From Paraflavitalea devenefica (GTDB taxonomy: Bacteria > Bacteroidota > Bacteroidia > Chitinophagales > Chitinophagaceae): a DNA stretch of 64,000 nt. The position numbers and the translations under genes are program-made. How positions within the stretch are numbered: position 1 is the stretch's first letter; each line of letters begins with the position of its first letter. The notes below the pieces were generated by a model, which searched no databases, was not told the DNA's origin, and was given only the letters and a program-made list of their open reading frames with translations. The DNA lies in contig NZ_JAARML010000002.1 of NCBI RefSeq assembly GCF_011759375.1, positions 1,240,001 to 1,304,000 of the forward strand, in the 5' to 3' direction. Positions 27,424 through 36,770 of the stretch are shown here, piece after piece.

Positions 27424-28257
27424 TCAGAACTGGTATTTATATTCCACCTTTCCGATCAATACCTTCGTTTTGGAAAAGCAGGCATCCTGGGCTTTCAGTC
27501 CTTTTTCGTCATAGGAGTAATACCATTTCTGGTAATCGCCGGTGCCTTCGGTAGTGACCAGCATAGTGGCTGTGCGGCCCTGTTCGTCATATTCAAAGAT
27601 ATAATCAGGTAATAACCGTTTGGCGCGGTTATTATACCGTACAATATCCGTTAAGCGGTTTTTGTCATCATAGTAATAATACACTATTGGCTGTGCCTGT
27701 CCCCGGCGCACGCTTTTTTCTTCACCGGGATTGCCTTTATCATCTGCCACAAAAGTGATATAGGTGGTATCTGAATTGTTTTTGATCTTCAGCATACGCA
27801 CCGGTTTGCCGGCCGCATCGTAATACCACAGGTGTTGTTCCTTGTTCACATAATTGCCCGGGGAAAACGCCAGGCTGATGATATTATTGATGCGGTTATT
27901 GGCGTCATAGGAATAGGTGATCTCTGTTTTATTGCCATCAGTCGTATCTATGGTTTTAATGAGCTGGCCGGTTGTATTAAAAACAGCCGTATTAACAGAA
28001 GTGCCTGCGAGGGTAGTAGTCGTAGTAGTGACAATCTCTGTAAAGTTATTTTTTACAATTTGTTCACATTTGAAGCCTTCAATGGGTTGGTTGTTGTTGT
28101 CGTAACTATTAAAGCGTACTGCCTTTACCTGTTGCTGCACCCACACTGCCCGTTTCTTCATCTGTTCGCCGGTCACTACGAGGTCATTATAATAGTGCTG
28201 GCTTTGCCCTGCCAGGGCAAAACAACATAGGCAAAGGATTAAAATAGTTGTTTTCAT
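27424..28257 (-). CDS. Secreted YD-repeat-like protein
   Basis: 277 residues from the ATG at 28257 (signal peptide MKTTILILCLCCFALAGQSQ). Short beta-hairpin units such as YSYDANNRINNI, WYYDAAGKPVRM, YYYDDKNRLTDI, FEYDEQGRTATM and YSYDEKGLK repeat about every 30-40 residues, as in YD/RHS repeats. The protein is much too short to be an RHS toxin. Probably an exported structural or binding protein. No enzymatic motif. Confidence 0.7.
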   Translation of the reverse strand: MKTTILILCLCCFALAGQSQHYYNDLVVTGEQMKKRAVWVQQQVKAVRFNSYDNNNQPIEGFKCEQIVKNNFTEIVTTTTTTLAGTSVNTAVFNTTGQLIKTIDTTDGNKTEITYSYDANNRINNIISLAFSPGNYVNKEQHLWYYDAAGKPVRMLKIKNNSDTTYITFVADDKGNPGEEKSVRRGQAQPIVYYYYDDKNRLTDIVRYNNRAKRLLPDYIFEYDEQGRTATMLVTTEGTGDYQKWYYSYDEKGLKAQDACFSKTKVLIGKVEYKYQF

Positions 28258-28357
28258 GCTGCTGCTAACGAAAAAATGCCTGTTTTCCATATAGCGGATT
28301 CCCAAATTTTTCTGTAAAATACTGTCTTTCCTTATTTTTAGACAAAATTAACACCCG

Positions 28358-29563
28358 GTGTCCCATTCCAAAGAGCGTCATGAGAAAATATGCCTGAACT
28401 GTAATGCTGAACTGAGCGGAAGATTTTGTCACGTATGTGGGCAGGAAAATATCGAGCCAAAAGAATCTGTCTGGGGTCTTGTCAGCCACTTTTTCTATGA
28501 TATTACGCACTTTGATGGTAAATTCTTCCATACCACCGGCCTCCTCATTAAAAAGCCCGGTTATTTACCCGCAGAATACATCAAAGGCCGCCGCGCCCGG
28601 TACCTGCATCCCATCCGGATGTATGTATTCAGCTCTGCCCTGTTCTTCCTGATCTTCTTTATGCTGGTGAAGCCCAAAGATATTGTCAATGGCGACTGGA
28701 CCACGCTCAAGGACAAAATTCAGGATTCAGTGGCGCGGCTTGATTACGCGCAGACTGTGGTGTTAAAGACGGCCCAAACCAAACAGGATTCGCTGGACAT
28801 TATCGCCTCTTTTTCTGAGGCAAAAGAACAGTTAGCGGACATCCGCACGAAAACGAAGACGGGGAAAGACAGTGCTGTGCGCAATGGGAAAGACAGTATT
28901 ACGCGCAACGGGAAAGATAGTGCTGAGCACAACAAGAAGGGAAAATCAGCCGGCAGCGATGAGGAAGAGGAGGATGACGGGCCCAACCTGAATGTCAACT
29001 GGTTTGACAAGGACTACAAGTATAAAACGGTGGAGGCGTACGATTCTGCCCAGCAGGCGTTGCCCCAGGGCGAACGGGATGGCTGGTGGGAGCGGAAAGT
29101 GAAGCACCGTAACATAGAATTGCAAAGGCGTTACCGGGGGAAGGACAGGGAGTTTGTACAGGACCTGATGGATAAGTTCCTGCACATGCTGCCTTACCTG
29201 CTGTTCTTTTCCCTGCCCCTGTATGCCCTTTTTATGAAGCTGCTGTATTTCCGGCACAAGCGGTTCTATTATGTAGATCATGGTATCTTTTTTATCTACC
29301 TCTATATTTTCACTTTCGTCTTTTTCCTGGTGTATTTCTCGGTGATGGAGTTGCGCATTCATACGCACCAGGGCTGGATCGGCTGGATTGAAGCGGCCCT
29401 GATACTGGGCGGCATTTATTATACTTATAAGGCCATGCGCAGGTTCTATGGGCAGGGCCGGGCCATGACCTTGCTCAAGTTCTTTTTGCTGAACGTGATG
29501 GCCTTTTTTACGCTTACATTCCTGTTCATATTTTTCTTTACCTTGACCTTTCTCCGGGTTTAA
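28358..29563 (+). CDS. DUF3667-type membrane protein with zinc ribbon
   Basis: 401 residues from a GTG start; no upstream ATG exists and the zinc ribbon CLNCNAELSGRFCHVCGQ (12-29) must be included. A conserved THFDGKFFHTTGLLIKKPG segment leads to a first membrane helix (about 90-110). Then comes a charged region (about 150-260) with a repeated GKDS/NGKDS motif, and three or four C-terminal membrane helices (about 280-395). The plan matches DUF3667 proteins of Bacteroidetes, whose role is unknown. It is divergent from the YD-repeat gene and 13 bases before mazG. Confidence 0.8.
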   Translation: MSHSKERHEKICLNCNAELSGRFCHVCGQENIEPKESVWGLVSHFFYDITHFDGKFFHTTGLLIKKPGYLPAEYIKGRRARYLHPIRMYVFSSALFFLIFFMLVKPKDIVNGDWTTLKDKIQDSVARLDYAQTVVLKTAQTKQDSLDIIASFSEAKEQLADIRTKTKTGKDSAVRNGKDSITRNGKDSAEHNKKGKSAGSDEEEEDDGPNLNVNWFDKDYKYKTVEAYDSAQQALPQGERDGWWERKVKHRNIELQRRYRGKDREFVQDLMDKFLHMLPYLLFFSLPLYALFMKLLYFRHKRFYYVDHGIFFIYLYIFTFVFFLVYFSVMELRIHTHQGWIGWIEAALILGGIYYTYKAMRRFYGQGRAMTLLKFFLLNVMAFFTLTFLFIFFFTLTFLRV

Positions 29564-29576
29564 AACACTACTAACT

Positions 29577-30359
29577 ATGGAAACAAACAATGTGGCCGCA
29601 GCTTTCCTGCGGCTGGTGACTATTATGGATGAGTTGCGGGAAAAATGTCCCTGGGACAGGAAGCAGACCGTGCACACCCTGCGGCCCCTGACGATTGAGG
29701 AAACTTATGAGCTGGCAGATGCTATTACGGATACAGACTGGAAAGGCATTAAGGAGGAGATCGGCGACCTCATGCTCCACATGCTCTTTTATGCCAAAAT
29801 AGGGGCCGAGCAAGGACAGTTTACGCTCGAAGAAGCCCTGCACGGGATTGCCGACAAGCTGGTATCCCGCCACCCGCATATTTATGGCGATGTGCAGGTA
29901 AAAGACGAGGAAGAAGTAAAGCAGAACTGGGAAAAATTGAAATTAAAAGAGGGCAAAACCTCCGTCCTGGGCGGGGTGCCTGTATCATTGCCTGCCGTGG
30001 TAAAAGCTACCCGGTTGCAGGAAAAGGCCAAACAGGTAGGGTTTGAGTGGGACCACCGGGAGCAGGTATGGGACAAGGTAAAGGAGGAAATGGACGAGTT
30101 ACAGGAAGCGGTTGCCGCTGCACAACAGCCTGAAATAGAGGAGGAATTTGGCGATCTCCTGTTTTCCCTGGTCAATTATGCACGGTTTTTGCAGATAGAT
30201 GCTGAAAATGCGCTGGAAAGGACAAATAAGAAGTTTATCAGCCGTTTTACCCGTATGGAACAACTGGCAAACAGCGATGGGAAATCCCTGGCCGATATGT
30301 CCCTGGCCGAAATGGACGCCCTCTGGAACAGCATTAAAAAACAAAACCCCGGCACTTGA
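29577..30359 (+). CDS. mazG: Nucleoside triphosphate pyrophosphohydrolase MazG
   Basis: 260 residues with two MazG domains. The first has LREKCPWDRKQTVHTLRPLTIEETYE and EEIGDLMLHMLFYAKI (EEXXE/EXXD metal sites). The second, about 165-225, has EEMDELQEAV and EEEFGDLLFSLVNYAR. It hydrolyses non-canonical or excess NTPs to NMP and pyrophosphate in the cytosol. Length and order agree with the E. coli protein. Its stop codon overlaps the TTG start of the next gene, so the two are probably translationally coupled. Confidence 0.93.
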   Translation: METNNVAAAFLRLVTIMDELREKCPWDRKQTVHTLRPLTIEETYELADAITDTDWKGIKEEIGDLMLHMLFYAKIGAEQGQFTLEEALHGIADKLVSRHPHIYGDVQVKDEEEVKQNWEKLKLKEGKTSVLGGVPVSLPAVVKATRLQEKAKQVGFEWDHREQVWDKVKEEMDELQEAVAAAQQPEIEEEFGDLLFSLVNYARFLQIDAENALERTNKKFISRFTRMEQLANSDGKSLADMSLAEMDALWNSIKKQNPGT

Positions 30360-33300
30360 AGCAATTGCTGAAAAACTGGCTCATTAAGAATATTTACCTG
30401 CTGGCTGCCATCGGCCTTTTTGGCGTAGCGCTCATCCTCAATAAGTATGTTATCGGCACTACTACCACCAGGTATTATGTGAACCTGATTGAGCAGCGGA
30501 TACAGCAGAAAGAAAAAGATTTCCGGGAGTTTACTACTGATACGGCTTTACTGGCCATGCTGGTAGAACAGCGCTATGATGAAACTACCCTCGAACGGGT
30601 GCTCGACAATAACAAAGGCTACGATATTTTTATTTACGGCCACCACGATGATTCGCTCAATACGCCGCACCTCGTTTTCTGGAATACGCAGACGATCCTG
30701 CCCGATGTCTCTTTCTCCTGGGGCATGGATACCAGCCGGCTCATCAAACTGGTCAATGGCTCTTATGTGTACAGCAGCCGGCGGGTCACCCTGCATGGCA
30801 AACAGTATACCGTACAGGGACTGATCCCTGTAATATGGAGGTACTTTGTAGAAATGGAGAACCTGCCCAAAGAGTTTGCCGGTTATGCCAAAGCGGTGGA
30901 ACGGGTAGATCTTGTTATGTCGCCTACGGCCTGGCCCGTTAAAAGTATCCGTGGCAATACCTTGTTTTACCTTGAGCAGATCAATGAGCACCTGCAGCAG
31001 CACAGTATATGGTCTATACTGCTGGTCATTGCCGGCATCTTCCTGCTCTTCATATATATTCAGCAAACAGCCGACTATATTGGCCGCCGCTATGGATTGT
31101 GGTGGGGCGTTGGTTTTCTCGTAGGGCTGCTGCTGCTCATGCGCCTGGCCACTTACTTCTTCCCCGGTATCCTTAACCTGCGGCAATTTGAACTTTTTGA
31201 TCCCTATATCTATGGTTCCAGCCTGGTACTAAGCTCCCTGGGCGATCTGCTCATCAATGCACTGCTGCTTTGCTGGATGGTGATCTTTATTAACCGCCGT
31301 CTGGATACTTCTACCATTAAAGCGTTTGATAAACCCTGGAAAAACTGGGCAGGCACTACCGGTATTCTAACATTGCTCATCATCTGCACTTTTACATTTG
31401 CCGATATCCTGCAAACGCTGGTGTCCGATGCCAAGATATCTTTCAATGTAGCCGACTTTTTCAGCCTCGTAAAACAGTACAGCTTTGTGGGTTTTGCCGT
31501 TATGGCCACCCTGGGACTCAGCTATTTTTTGCTGGCGCAGATATTCCTCACCGTGGTAGGTAAGCTGGTAGGAGAAAAGAATTATGTATTATTTATTATC
31601 ACGGCCTTCCTGGGCCTGCTGCTGCTATCGTTCCAGCGCAATACTGCCATGATAGAACTCAACCTCTATGCCCTGGTATGGCTGCTGCTCTTTATGTGGC
31701 TCATGCAGCAAAAGCTCTTTGCCGGGTTGAATTACCGGCTCAATGTATCGGAAGTATTGTTCTGGCTCTTTATATTTTCTTTTTCCATATCGGCCGTTAT
31801 TCTCTTTGAGAATGGCAAAATAGAATTTGAACAAAGAAAACGGTATGCGGAGAAACTGGCCACCCAGCACGATCCCTCCAGCGAGCGGTTACTGAACATT
31901 GCCCTCGCTTACCTCGACAATAACTTCCTGGAACCCAATTTTCACCGCTTCTATAACCAGCAGGAGAATGCCCGTCTGAAAGACAGCATCAATAAAACCA
32001 GCTTTTCCGGTTATTCCAGTAAGTATGATACCTGGCTGTTTACCTTTGATAAAGACATGAACCCGCTCTACAATACAGAGCCTGGCTCATTCGATACCCT
32101 CAATACGATCTTCCGCAACCAGGCCAAGGTGACCAATATCCCCGATTTCCCGGACCTGCGCTACTTTGAAAGGTCATTCGATAAATACTCCTATATTTTT
32201 AAGAAGGAGGTGGTAGATACCAATAATGTTGCCATTGGCTACCTCTTTGTATTGTCCGATCCCAAGCGGCATAAGAGCGAAGCGTTGGTGCCCGAGCTGT
32301 TTAAACAAACGCGGGAAATAACACCGGAATACGGATCGGTGTATGCCTGGGCTATTTATGACAGCCTGAAACTGATCAGTCACTATAATGATTATGCATT
32401 TCCCACTTATCTCAATAAGCAGTCCTTAAAGGATGAGTTCAGCATTGTTAAAAAAGATGGGTATGAAGAGCTGTGGTACCGCGGTACGCCCGATAAGGTG
32501 GTGGTGGTGGCCCGGAAGAGCAATTCTTTTATAGATGCCATTACCTTATTTGCCTATCTGTTCAGCACCTTCCTCTTCCTGCTGGCCTTTTACCGCATCG
32601 TGGCTTACCTGATGCGCAGCCGCCTGCAACGAACTTCCTGGAAGGAATTCTGGGAGTTAAGCATCCGCTCCCAGATACACAGCACCATTATTATGATCAG
32701 CCTGCTGCTCTTTGTGGTGATCGGGGTGGCCAATGTAATTTTTATCATTAACCGGTATCACCGCAATAACCAGGACCGGCTTACCCGCGCCATCCAGATC
32801 ATGGTGAACGAAGTGGAAAAGAAACTGACCGACCATGCTACCTTCAACGAAGGCATCATGTTGTATGAGCCGGGCTTTAGCGATGAAGTGGAACAATTGA
32901 TGAGAGATATTTCCGACATCCATGGTATGGATGTGAACCTCTATGATACGGCCGGTGATCTTAAAGTGGCTTCCAACCAGGATATTTATTATCGCGGGGT
33001 AGTGAGTGAAAAAATGAATCCCCTCGCGTATTTCCGGCTGCACAACCTGCGGCAGGTACAAACCGTTACCGATGAAAAAGTGGGCAAGGTAGATTACCTC
33101 AGCATCTATGCCCCGGTGCGCGATGATGATGGCAATGCCGTTGCCTACCTCAACGTGCCTTCCTACAGCGCAGAAGTGGAGCTTACGCAGGAGATCTCTT
33201 ATTTCCTGGTCACGATCATTAACCTGAATGCTTTTATCTTCCTGGTGGCAGGCGCTATTGCCCTGTTCATTACCAACCGTATCACGTCTTCCTTTACCCT

Positions 33301-34129
33301 CATTACGCAAAAGCTGCGGGATATTAACCTGGGTAAGATGAACCAGGAAATTAACTGGAGCCGCAATGATGAGATCGGCGTACTGGTAAAAGAATATAAT
33401 AAGATGGTGCGGAAACTGGACGAGAGCGCCGAATTTCTGGCTAAGAGTGAACGGGAGGGCGCCTGGCGACAGATGGCCCGGCAGGTAGCGCATGAGATCA
33501 AGAATCCACTCACCCCGATGAAGCTGAGCATCCAGTACCTGCAGAAAGCCATTGACGATAACAATCCCAATGTAAAGGAGATGACGGCCGGCGTGGCCCG
33601 CACACTGGTGGAGCAGATTGATCACCTGTCCAAGATCGCTTCCGACTTCTCACAGTTTGCCAATATTGGTAACCCGCGCAACGAGGTGTTTGACCTGCAT
33701 GAGATGTTGTATTCTCTTACGTCTTTGTATGAGGCTACCGAGAACCTCGATTTCCAATGGGAGGCCGTACCGCATAAAGTATTACTGTTTGCTGATAAGA
33801 CGCAACTGAACCGCCTGTTCACCAACCTGATGCAGAATGCCATTGAAGCCAGTGAAGGCATGCCGCAGCATATCATCCGCATGAATGAAGTGCTGAATGG
33901 CGAATATATTACGGTGAGTATTTCCGATAATGGCACCGGTATTCCCGAGGCTACCCAGTCCAAAATATTTACGCCCAATTTCACCACTAAATCTTCCGGC
34001 ACAGGGCTTGGCCTGGCCATGAGTAAAAGCATTGTGGAGCAGGCCAAAGGCGATATCTGGTTTGTAACGAAAGAAGGCGAGGGCACTACCTTCTATGTGA
34101 AGATACCTTTGTTGAGGGCTATGAATTAA
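30356..34129 (+). CDS. Large membrane sensor histidine kinase (HAMP, HATPase)
   Basis: 1257 residues from a TTG that overlaps the mazG stop (CTTGA); no better start is in range. There are many N-terminal membrane helices (one near 12-30, then a cluster between about 215 and 490), an extracytoplasmic region, another helix pair (about 725-800), a second sensor loop, a helix near 960, and a HAMP region (about 980-1030). The H-box is RQVAHEIKNPLTPMK (His1046), the N-box FTNLMQNAIEAS, and the G-boxes SDNGTGIPE and GTGLGLAMSK. The catalytic part resembles NtrY-like kinases. No response regulator lies next to it. The signal is unknown. Confidence 0.85.
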   Translation: MKQLLKNWLIKNIYLLAAIGLFGVALILNKYVIGTTTTRYYVNLIEQRIQQKEKDFREFTTDTALLAMLVEQRYDETTLERVLDNNKGYDIFIYGHHDDSLNTPHLVFWNTQTILPDVSFSWGMDTSRLIKLVNGSYVYSSRRVTLHGKQYTVQGLIPVIWRYFVEMENLPKEFAGYAKAVERVDLVMSPTAWPVKSIRGNTLFYLEQINEHLQQHSIWSILLVIAGIFLLFIYIQQTADYIGRRYGLWWGVGFLVGLLLLMRLATYFFPGILNLRQFELFDPYIYGSSLVLSSLGDLLINALLLCWMVIFINRRLDTSTIKAFDKPWKNWAGTTGILTLLIICTFTFADILQTLVSDAKISFNVADFFSLVKQYSFVGFAVMATLGLSYFLLAQIFLTVVGKLVGEKNYVLFIITAFLGLLLLSFQRNTAMIELNLYALVWLLLFMWLMQQKLFAGLNYRLNVSEVLFWLFIFSFSISAVILFENGKIEFEQRKRYAEKLATQHDPSSERLLNIALAYLDNNFLEPNFHRFYNQQENARLKDSINKTSFSGYSSKYDTWLFTFDKDMNPLYNTEPGSFDTLNTIFRNQAKVTNIPDFPDLRYFERSFDKYSYIFKKEVVDTNNVAIGYLFVLSDPKRHKSEALVPELFKQTREITPEYGSVYAWAIYDSLKLISHYNDYAFPTYLNKQSLKDEFSIVKKDGYEELWYRGTPDKVVVVARKSNSFIDAITLFAYLFSTFLFLLAFYRIVAYLMRSRLQRTSWKEFWELSIRSQIHSTIIMISLLLFVVIGVANVIFIINRYHRNNQDRLTRAIQIMVNEVEKKLTDHATFNEGIMLYEPGFSDEVEQLMRDISDIHGMDVNLYDTAGDLKVASNQDIYYRGVVSEKMNPLAYFRLHNLRQVQTVTDEKVGKVDYLSIYAPVRDDDGNAVAYLNVPSYSAEVELTQEISYFLVTIINLNAFIFLVAGAIALFITNRITSSFTLITQKLRDINLGKMNQEINWSRNDEIGVLVKEYNKMVRKLDESAEFLAKSEREGAWRQMARQVAHEIKNPLTPMKLSIQYLQKAIDDNNPNVKEMTAGVARTLVEQIDHLSKIASDFSQFANIGNPRNEVFDLHEMLYSLTSLYEATENLDFQWEAVPHKVLLFADKTQLNRLFTNLMQNAIEASEGMPQHIIRMNEVLNGEYITVSISDNGTGIPEATQSKIFTPNFTTKSSGTGLGLAMSKSIVEQAKGDIWFVTKEGEGTTFYVKIPLLRAMN

Positions 34130-34142
34130 TGGCGACATAGGG

Positions 34143-34628
34143 TCACGCATGTAAAGGCTTTTTTAAACTTTTGAATTTTTGTTGGTGGTTCTCATCTGCC
34201 TCATCCAGGGAATGGGAACTATGCAGGTCTTTTTCCTTTTCGGCCAGTGCTGATAATTTGGTGTAATACTTCTTGATCACGCTGAGCTCTTCCTCCGTCA
34301 GGTCTTCAATATCCACCAGGCGGTTGCTGGCTTTCTCATGGCAGGCGATCAATTCATTCAGCTTTAGGTGGATAGCGGTAGTATCCTTGTTCTGCGTCTG
34401 CTGGATAATGAATACCATCAGGAAGGTGATGATGGTGGTAGAAGTATTGATTACCAGTTGCCAGGTATCGGAAAAGCCAAACAGTGGTCCGCACAGCGCC
34501 CAGCCGATGATGAGCAGCATGGCCAGGATGGAGGCCAGCGGACTGCCTGCGGCACGCGTCAGTTTGCCAGTGATCCTGTTAAAGAGACGGGCCCATTTCA
34601 GGTTCTTTGATTTGGAAGGTTTTGCCAT
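34143..34628 (-). CDS. Low-affinity iron permease family protein
   Basis: 161 residues. After a basic N-terminus (1-25), two membrane helices (about 32-55 and 60-85) include FLMVFIIQQTQNKDTTAIHLKLNELI, the hallmark of the Iron_permease (Fet4-like) family in bacteria. A cytosolic helical tail with EKASNRLVDIEDLTEEEL follows. Members are common in Bacteroidetes. Actual iron transport is not proven for these short forms, which resemble only part of Fet4. Confidence 0.8.
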   Translation of the reverse strand: MAKPSKSKNLKWARLFNRITGKLTRAAGSPLASILAMLLIIGWALCGPLFGFSDTWQLVINTSTTIITFLMVFIIQQTQNKDTTAIHLKLNELIACHEKASNRLVDIEDLTEEELSVIKKYYTKLSALAEKEKDLHSSHSLDEADENHQQKFKSLKKPLHA

Positions 34629-34663
34629 ATAAAATGATATTACGCAGGTACACTATCAATAAA

Positions 34664-34694
34664 AAAGCCAGGCCACAGGGTGTGGCCCGGCTTT
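34664..34694 (-). terminator. Terminator of the ferritin-like gene
   Basis: AAAGCCAGGCCACA and TGTGGCCCGGCTTT pair with one mismatch around GGG. On the minus strand the stem ends in a run of six T or more (34661-34666), downstream of the DUF892 gene stop. Confidence 0.7.
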
Positions 34695-34745
34695 GCCTCT
34701 ACACCTTAAGCTTTAACGGCTGTGAGTGAATGTTTTCAACCCTAA

Positions 34746-35402
34746 TTAAGCTTCTTCGTCTTCCTCTTCTTCCATCCTATTCTTGTGGGTGCCTGTCTTC
34801 CGGGATGAGCCTGCTTCATCCTCAATGCCGGCAGGAAAATTCACATTGTTCTCGGCAATATAAGTAAGGCTCTCATCAGTTTCTTTTTCTTCTTCCAGGG
34901 TACGTCCCAGCAGCTCAGCTACTTCTGTCATGCCAAAAGTATTGGCCAGCGTAGTTAAACCGCCATACGTAGCAATTTCATAGTGTTCTACTTTTTGTGC
35001 TGCTATAATGAGGCCCACATCCCGTGTCAGTGATCCTTCGGGTGTTTCTTCCATCACTTCTTCCGCTTCTTTTTGTAAACCTTCCATCGCATCGCATTTT
35101 TTTGCCTGTGCTTTCTGTCCCATTAATTCAAATACCTGTTCCAGTCTTCTGATATGCTCTTCTGTTTGTGTGAGGTGCTCTTCAAAGGCCTGGCTCAGTT
35201 CAGTAGTGGTGCTTGCCTTAGCCAGTTTAGGCAATGCTTTCGTCAATGCTTTTTCTGCCCAGTAAATATCCTTCAGCATATCCGTAAAAAGCTTTTCCAT
35301 TTCTTCTCCCATCTGCCTATTGGCAGGTTGAGAAGAACCTTTCGCTGGTATTTTTTCATTTTTCCCGGAACTGGCTTTCCTGGATTTAGTTGCTTTTTCC
35401 AT
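34746..35402 (-). CDS. YciE/YciF-type ferritin-like protein (DUF892)
   Basis: 218 residues. A lysine/serine-rich N-terminus (1-30) is followed by a four-helix ferritin-like domain (about 33-185) with KDIYWAEKAL, EEHLTQTEEHIRRLEQVFE and AAQKVEHYEIATYG, which supply the Glu/His iron ligands, and a very acidic C-terminal tail. Proteins of this family are induced under osmotic, oxidative or stationary stress. The basic head and acidic tail are unusual additions that may mediate oligomer contacts or DNA contact. Confidence 0.85.
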   Translation of the reverse strand: MEKATKSRKASSGKNEKIPAKGSSQPANRQMGEEMEKLFTDMLKDIYWAEKALTKALPKLAKASTTTELSQAFEEHLTQTEEHIRRLEQVFELMGQKAQAKKCDAMEGLQKEAEEVMEETPEGSLTRDVGLIIAAQKVEHYEIATYGGLTTLANTFGMTEVAELLGRTLEEEKETDESLTYIAENNVNFPAGIEDEAGSSRKTGTHKNRMEEEEDEEA

Positions 35403-35622
35403 AAAAAGATTTTTTATTTAGTTAATAGGTGGTGATGAAAGAGAGAGTGGTAAAAGGTGTGCCATACAGTGAGCGCAGGAGTATCTACAATTTGCCGGCA
35501 TAGTTGAGGAAGAAAAACCCGGCATCACATCTACCAGCCTGGATGGGTAATTAATTCTACAGAAAAGAAGATGGCCTGGTACAGGCATATCATTTGAAAA
35601 TATTGTGTTAAAAATAACCGCT

Positions 35623-36123
35623 ATGTTAAGCAATATACAACTTGGTTTCCTGAGAGACCGTATCCATGAGATCGGAAGCGCTCTTTTCGCCAACACCAGT
35701 AATGCTGCGTTTAAATTACCTACTTCTATTATATCTGTACTACGGGTAGATGAAGCAGGGAATATCCTGTTCTTCCTGCACAATCCTGACCTGTTTATAG
35801 ATGAAAGCGATAAGGAATTCCCTGCCCGGCTTGATTTCTACCGCAAGGGCAAACCCTTTTTCCTGCAGGTATCCGGCCAGGCATGGGTGGTCACCAGCCG
35901 GGATGAGATCAATGCACTGCTCGACGGGGCGCCTGAACACCGCGTGAATGTCTTTTCCCGGGTGATGCTGGTAAAAGTACGTGTTGAACATGCCGCTTAT
36001 TATGAACAACGCGAGCGTGCCGTGAGCCGGCTGCAATCCTGGTGGCATGCTATCTGCAGCTATCTCTTACAGGAAAAGCCCCGGTACAGGCCGTATAAGC
36101 TGCATCCTGTGGTGTTGGCATAA
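35623..36123 (+). CDS. PNPOx-like split-barrel protein 1
   Basis: 166 residues from the ATG at 35623 (a GTG at 35605 is less likely). The beta pattern TSIISVLRVDEAGNILFFLHN, FPARLDFYRKGKPFFLQVSGQAWVV and SRVMLVKVRVEHAAYYE is that of the pyridoxamine-5'-phosphate-oxidase-like split barrel (general stress protein type), which binds FMN, F420 or haem. It is related to the next gene and probably stress-linked, given the ferritin-like neighbour. Actual cofactor unknown. Confidence 0.75.
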   Translation: MLSNIQLGFLRDRIHEIGSALFANTSNAAFKLPTSIISVLRVDEAGNILFFLHNPDLFIDESDKEFPARLDFYRKGKPFFLQVSGQAWVVTSRDEINALLDGAPEHRVNVFSRVMLVKVRVEHAAYYEQRERAVSRLQSWWHAICSYLLQEKPRYRPYKLHPVVLA

Positions 36124-36198
36124 GGAAAGGTATAAAGGCAACAAGGCATAAAGGCAAGAGTAAACAGTGATCAGCTAAACAACTAAAATCAACTAACT

Positions 36199-36621
36199 AT
36201 GCGCTTTATATTACCTGATAACCTGAAATTCGCAAAACGGTTTATAGAGAAAACATTTTTTGGGGCGCTTAAGATACACAACAAGGCTACCCTGAAGGAC
36301 CGCTTTTTGGTTGAAACGGTATTCATAGATGCCAACCAATATATCTGGTGCTGCTGTGCTGATGAATTGCCGGTAGCTACCGATAAGTTTCCGGTATCCC
36401 TCAAATATGTAGATAAAGAGAAGGGCATTTATATGAAAGTGACCGGTACAGCCCTTAAAGTAAAGTCAGGCTTACAACTGGTAAGTGAAGCAGGGTTAGA
36501 TGATGCTATTGATGAGCTGACAGACAAACGCCCTGTTACATTGCTCAAGATCAAAATGACGGAGACAGTTTATTATAAAAAGAATAACGGCCAGATTAAT
36601 TTCTACGCCGTAGCAAGCTAG
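36199..36621 (+). CDS. PNPOx-like split-barrel protein 2
   Basis: 140 residues with the same order of strands as the preceding protein: FLVETVFIDANQYIWCCCADE, FPVSLKYVDKEKGIYMKVTGTALKV, VTLLKIKMTETVYYKK. It appears to be a diverged paralogue lacking the C-terminal helix. The CCC run is unusual and could matter for metal or redox behaviour. It ends before a terminator at 36646. Confidence 0.65.
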   Translation: MRFILPDNLKFAKRFIEKTFFGALKIHNKATLKDRFLVETVFIDANQYIWCCCADELPVATDKFPVSLKYVDKEKGIYMKVTGTALKVKSGLQLVSEAGLDDAIDELTDKRPVTLLKIKMTETVYYKKNNGQINFYAVAS

Positions 36622-36645
36622 GAAACCACCCTAAGAAAGTGCGAT

Positions 36646-36681
36646 AGGCGGTCTGATCTTTGCGTTAGGCCGCTTTTTTTT
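36646..36681 (+). terminator. Terminator after the second PNPOx-like gene
   Basis: AGGCGG (36646-36651) pairs with CCGCTT (36670-36675) across an 18-base loop, and a run of eight T follows. Confidence 0.55.
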
Positions 36682-36709
36682 GCTCACTCGCTCCGGAGGC
36701 TTGCCAATA

Positions 36710-36736
36710 GCCGTCATCCCGCTAAGGCGGGACGGC
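36710..36736. repeat. GC-rich hairpin, REP-like
   Basis: GCCGTC-AT-CCCGC and GCGGGACGGC form a stem with a two-base bulge and a TAAG loop. It lies between a terminator and the next start codon. The inner CCCGC/GCGGG is shared with the REP-like element at 18380. Confidence 0.45.
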
Positions 36737-36770
36737 TGATAGGAATTCTAAACCCCAATAATATTAGTGT

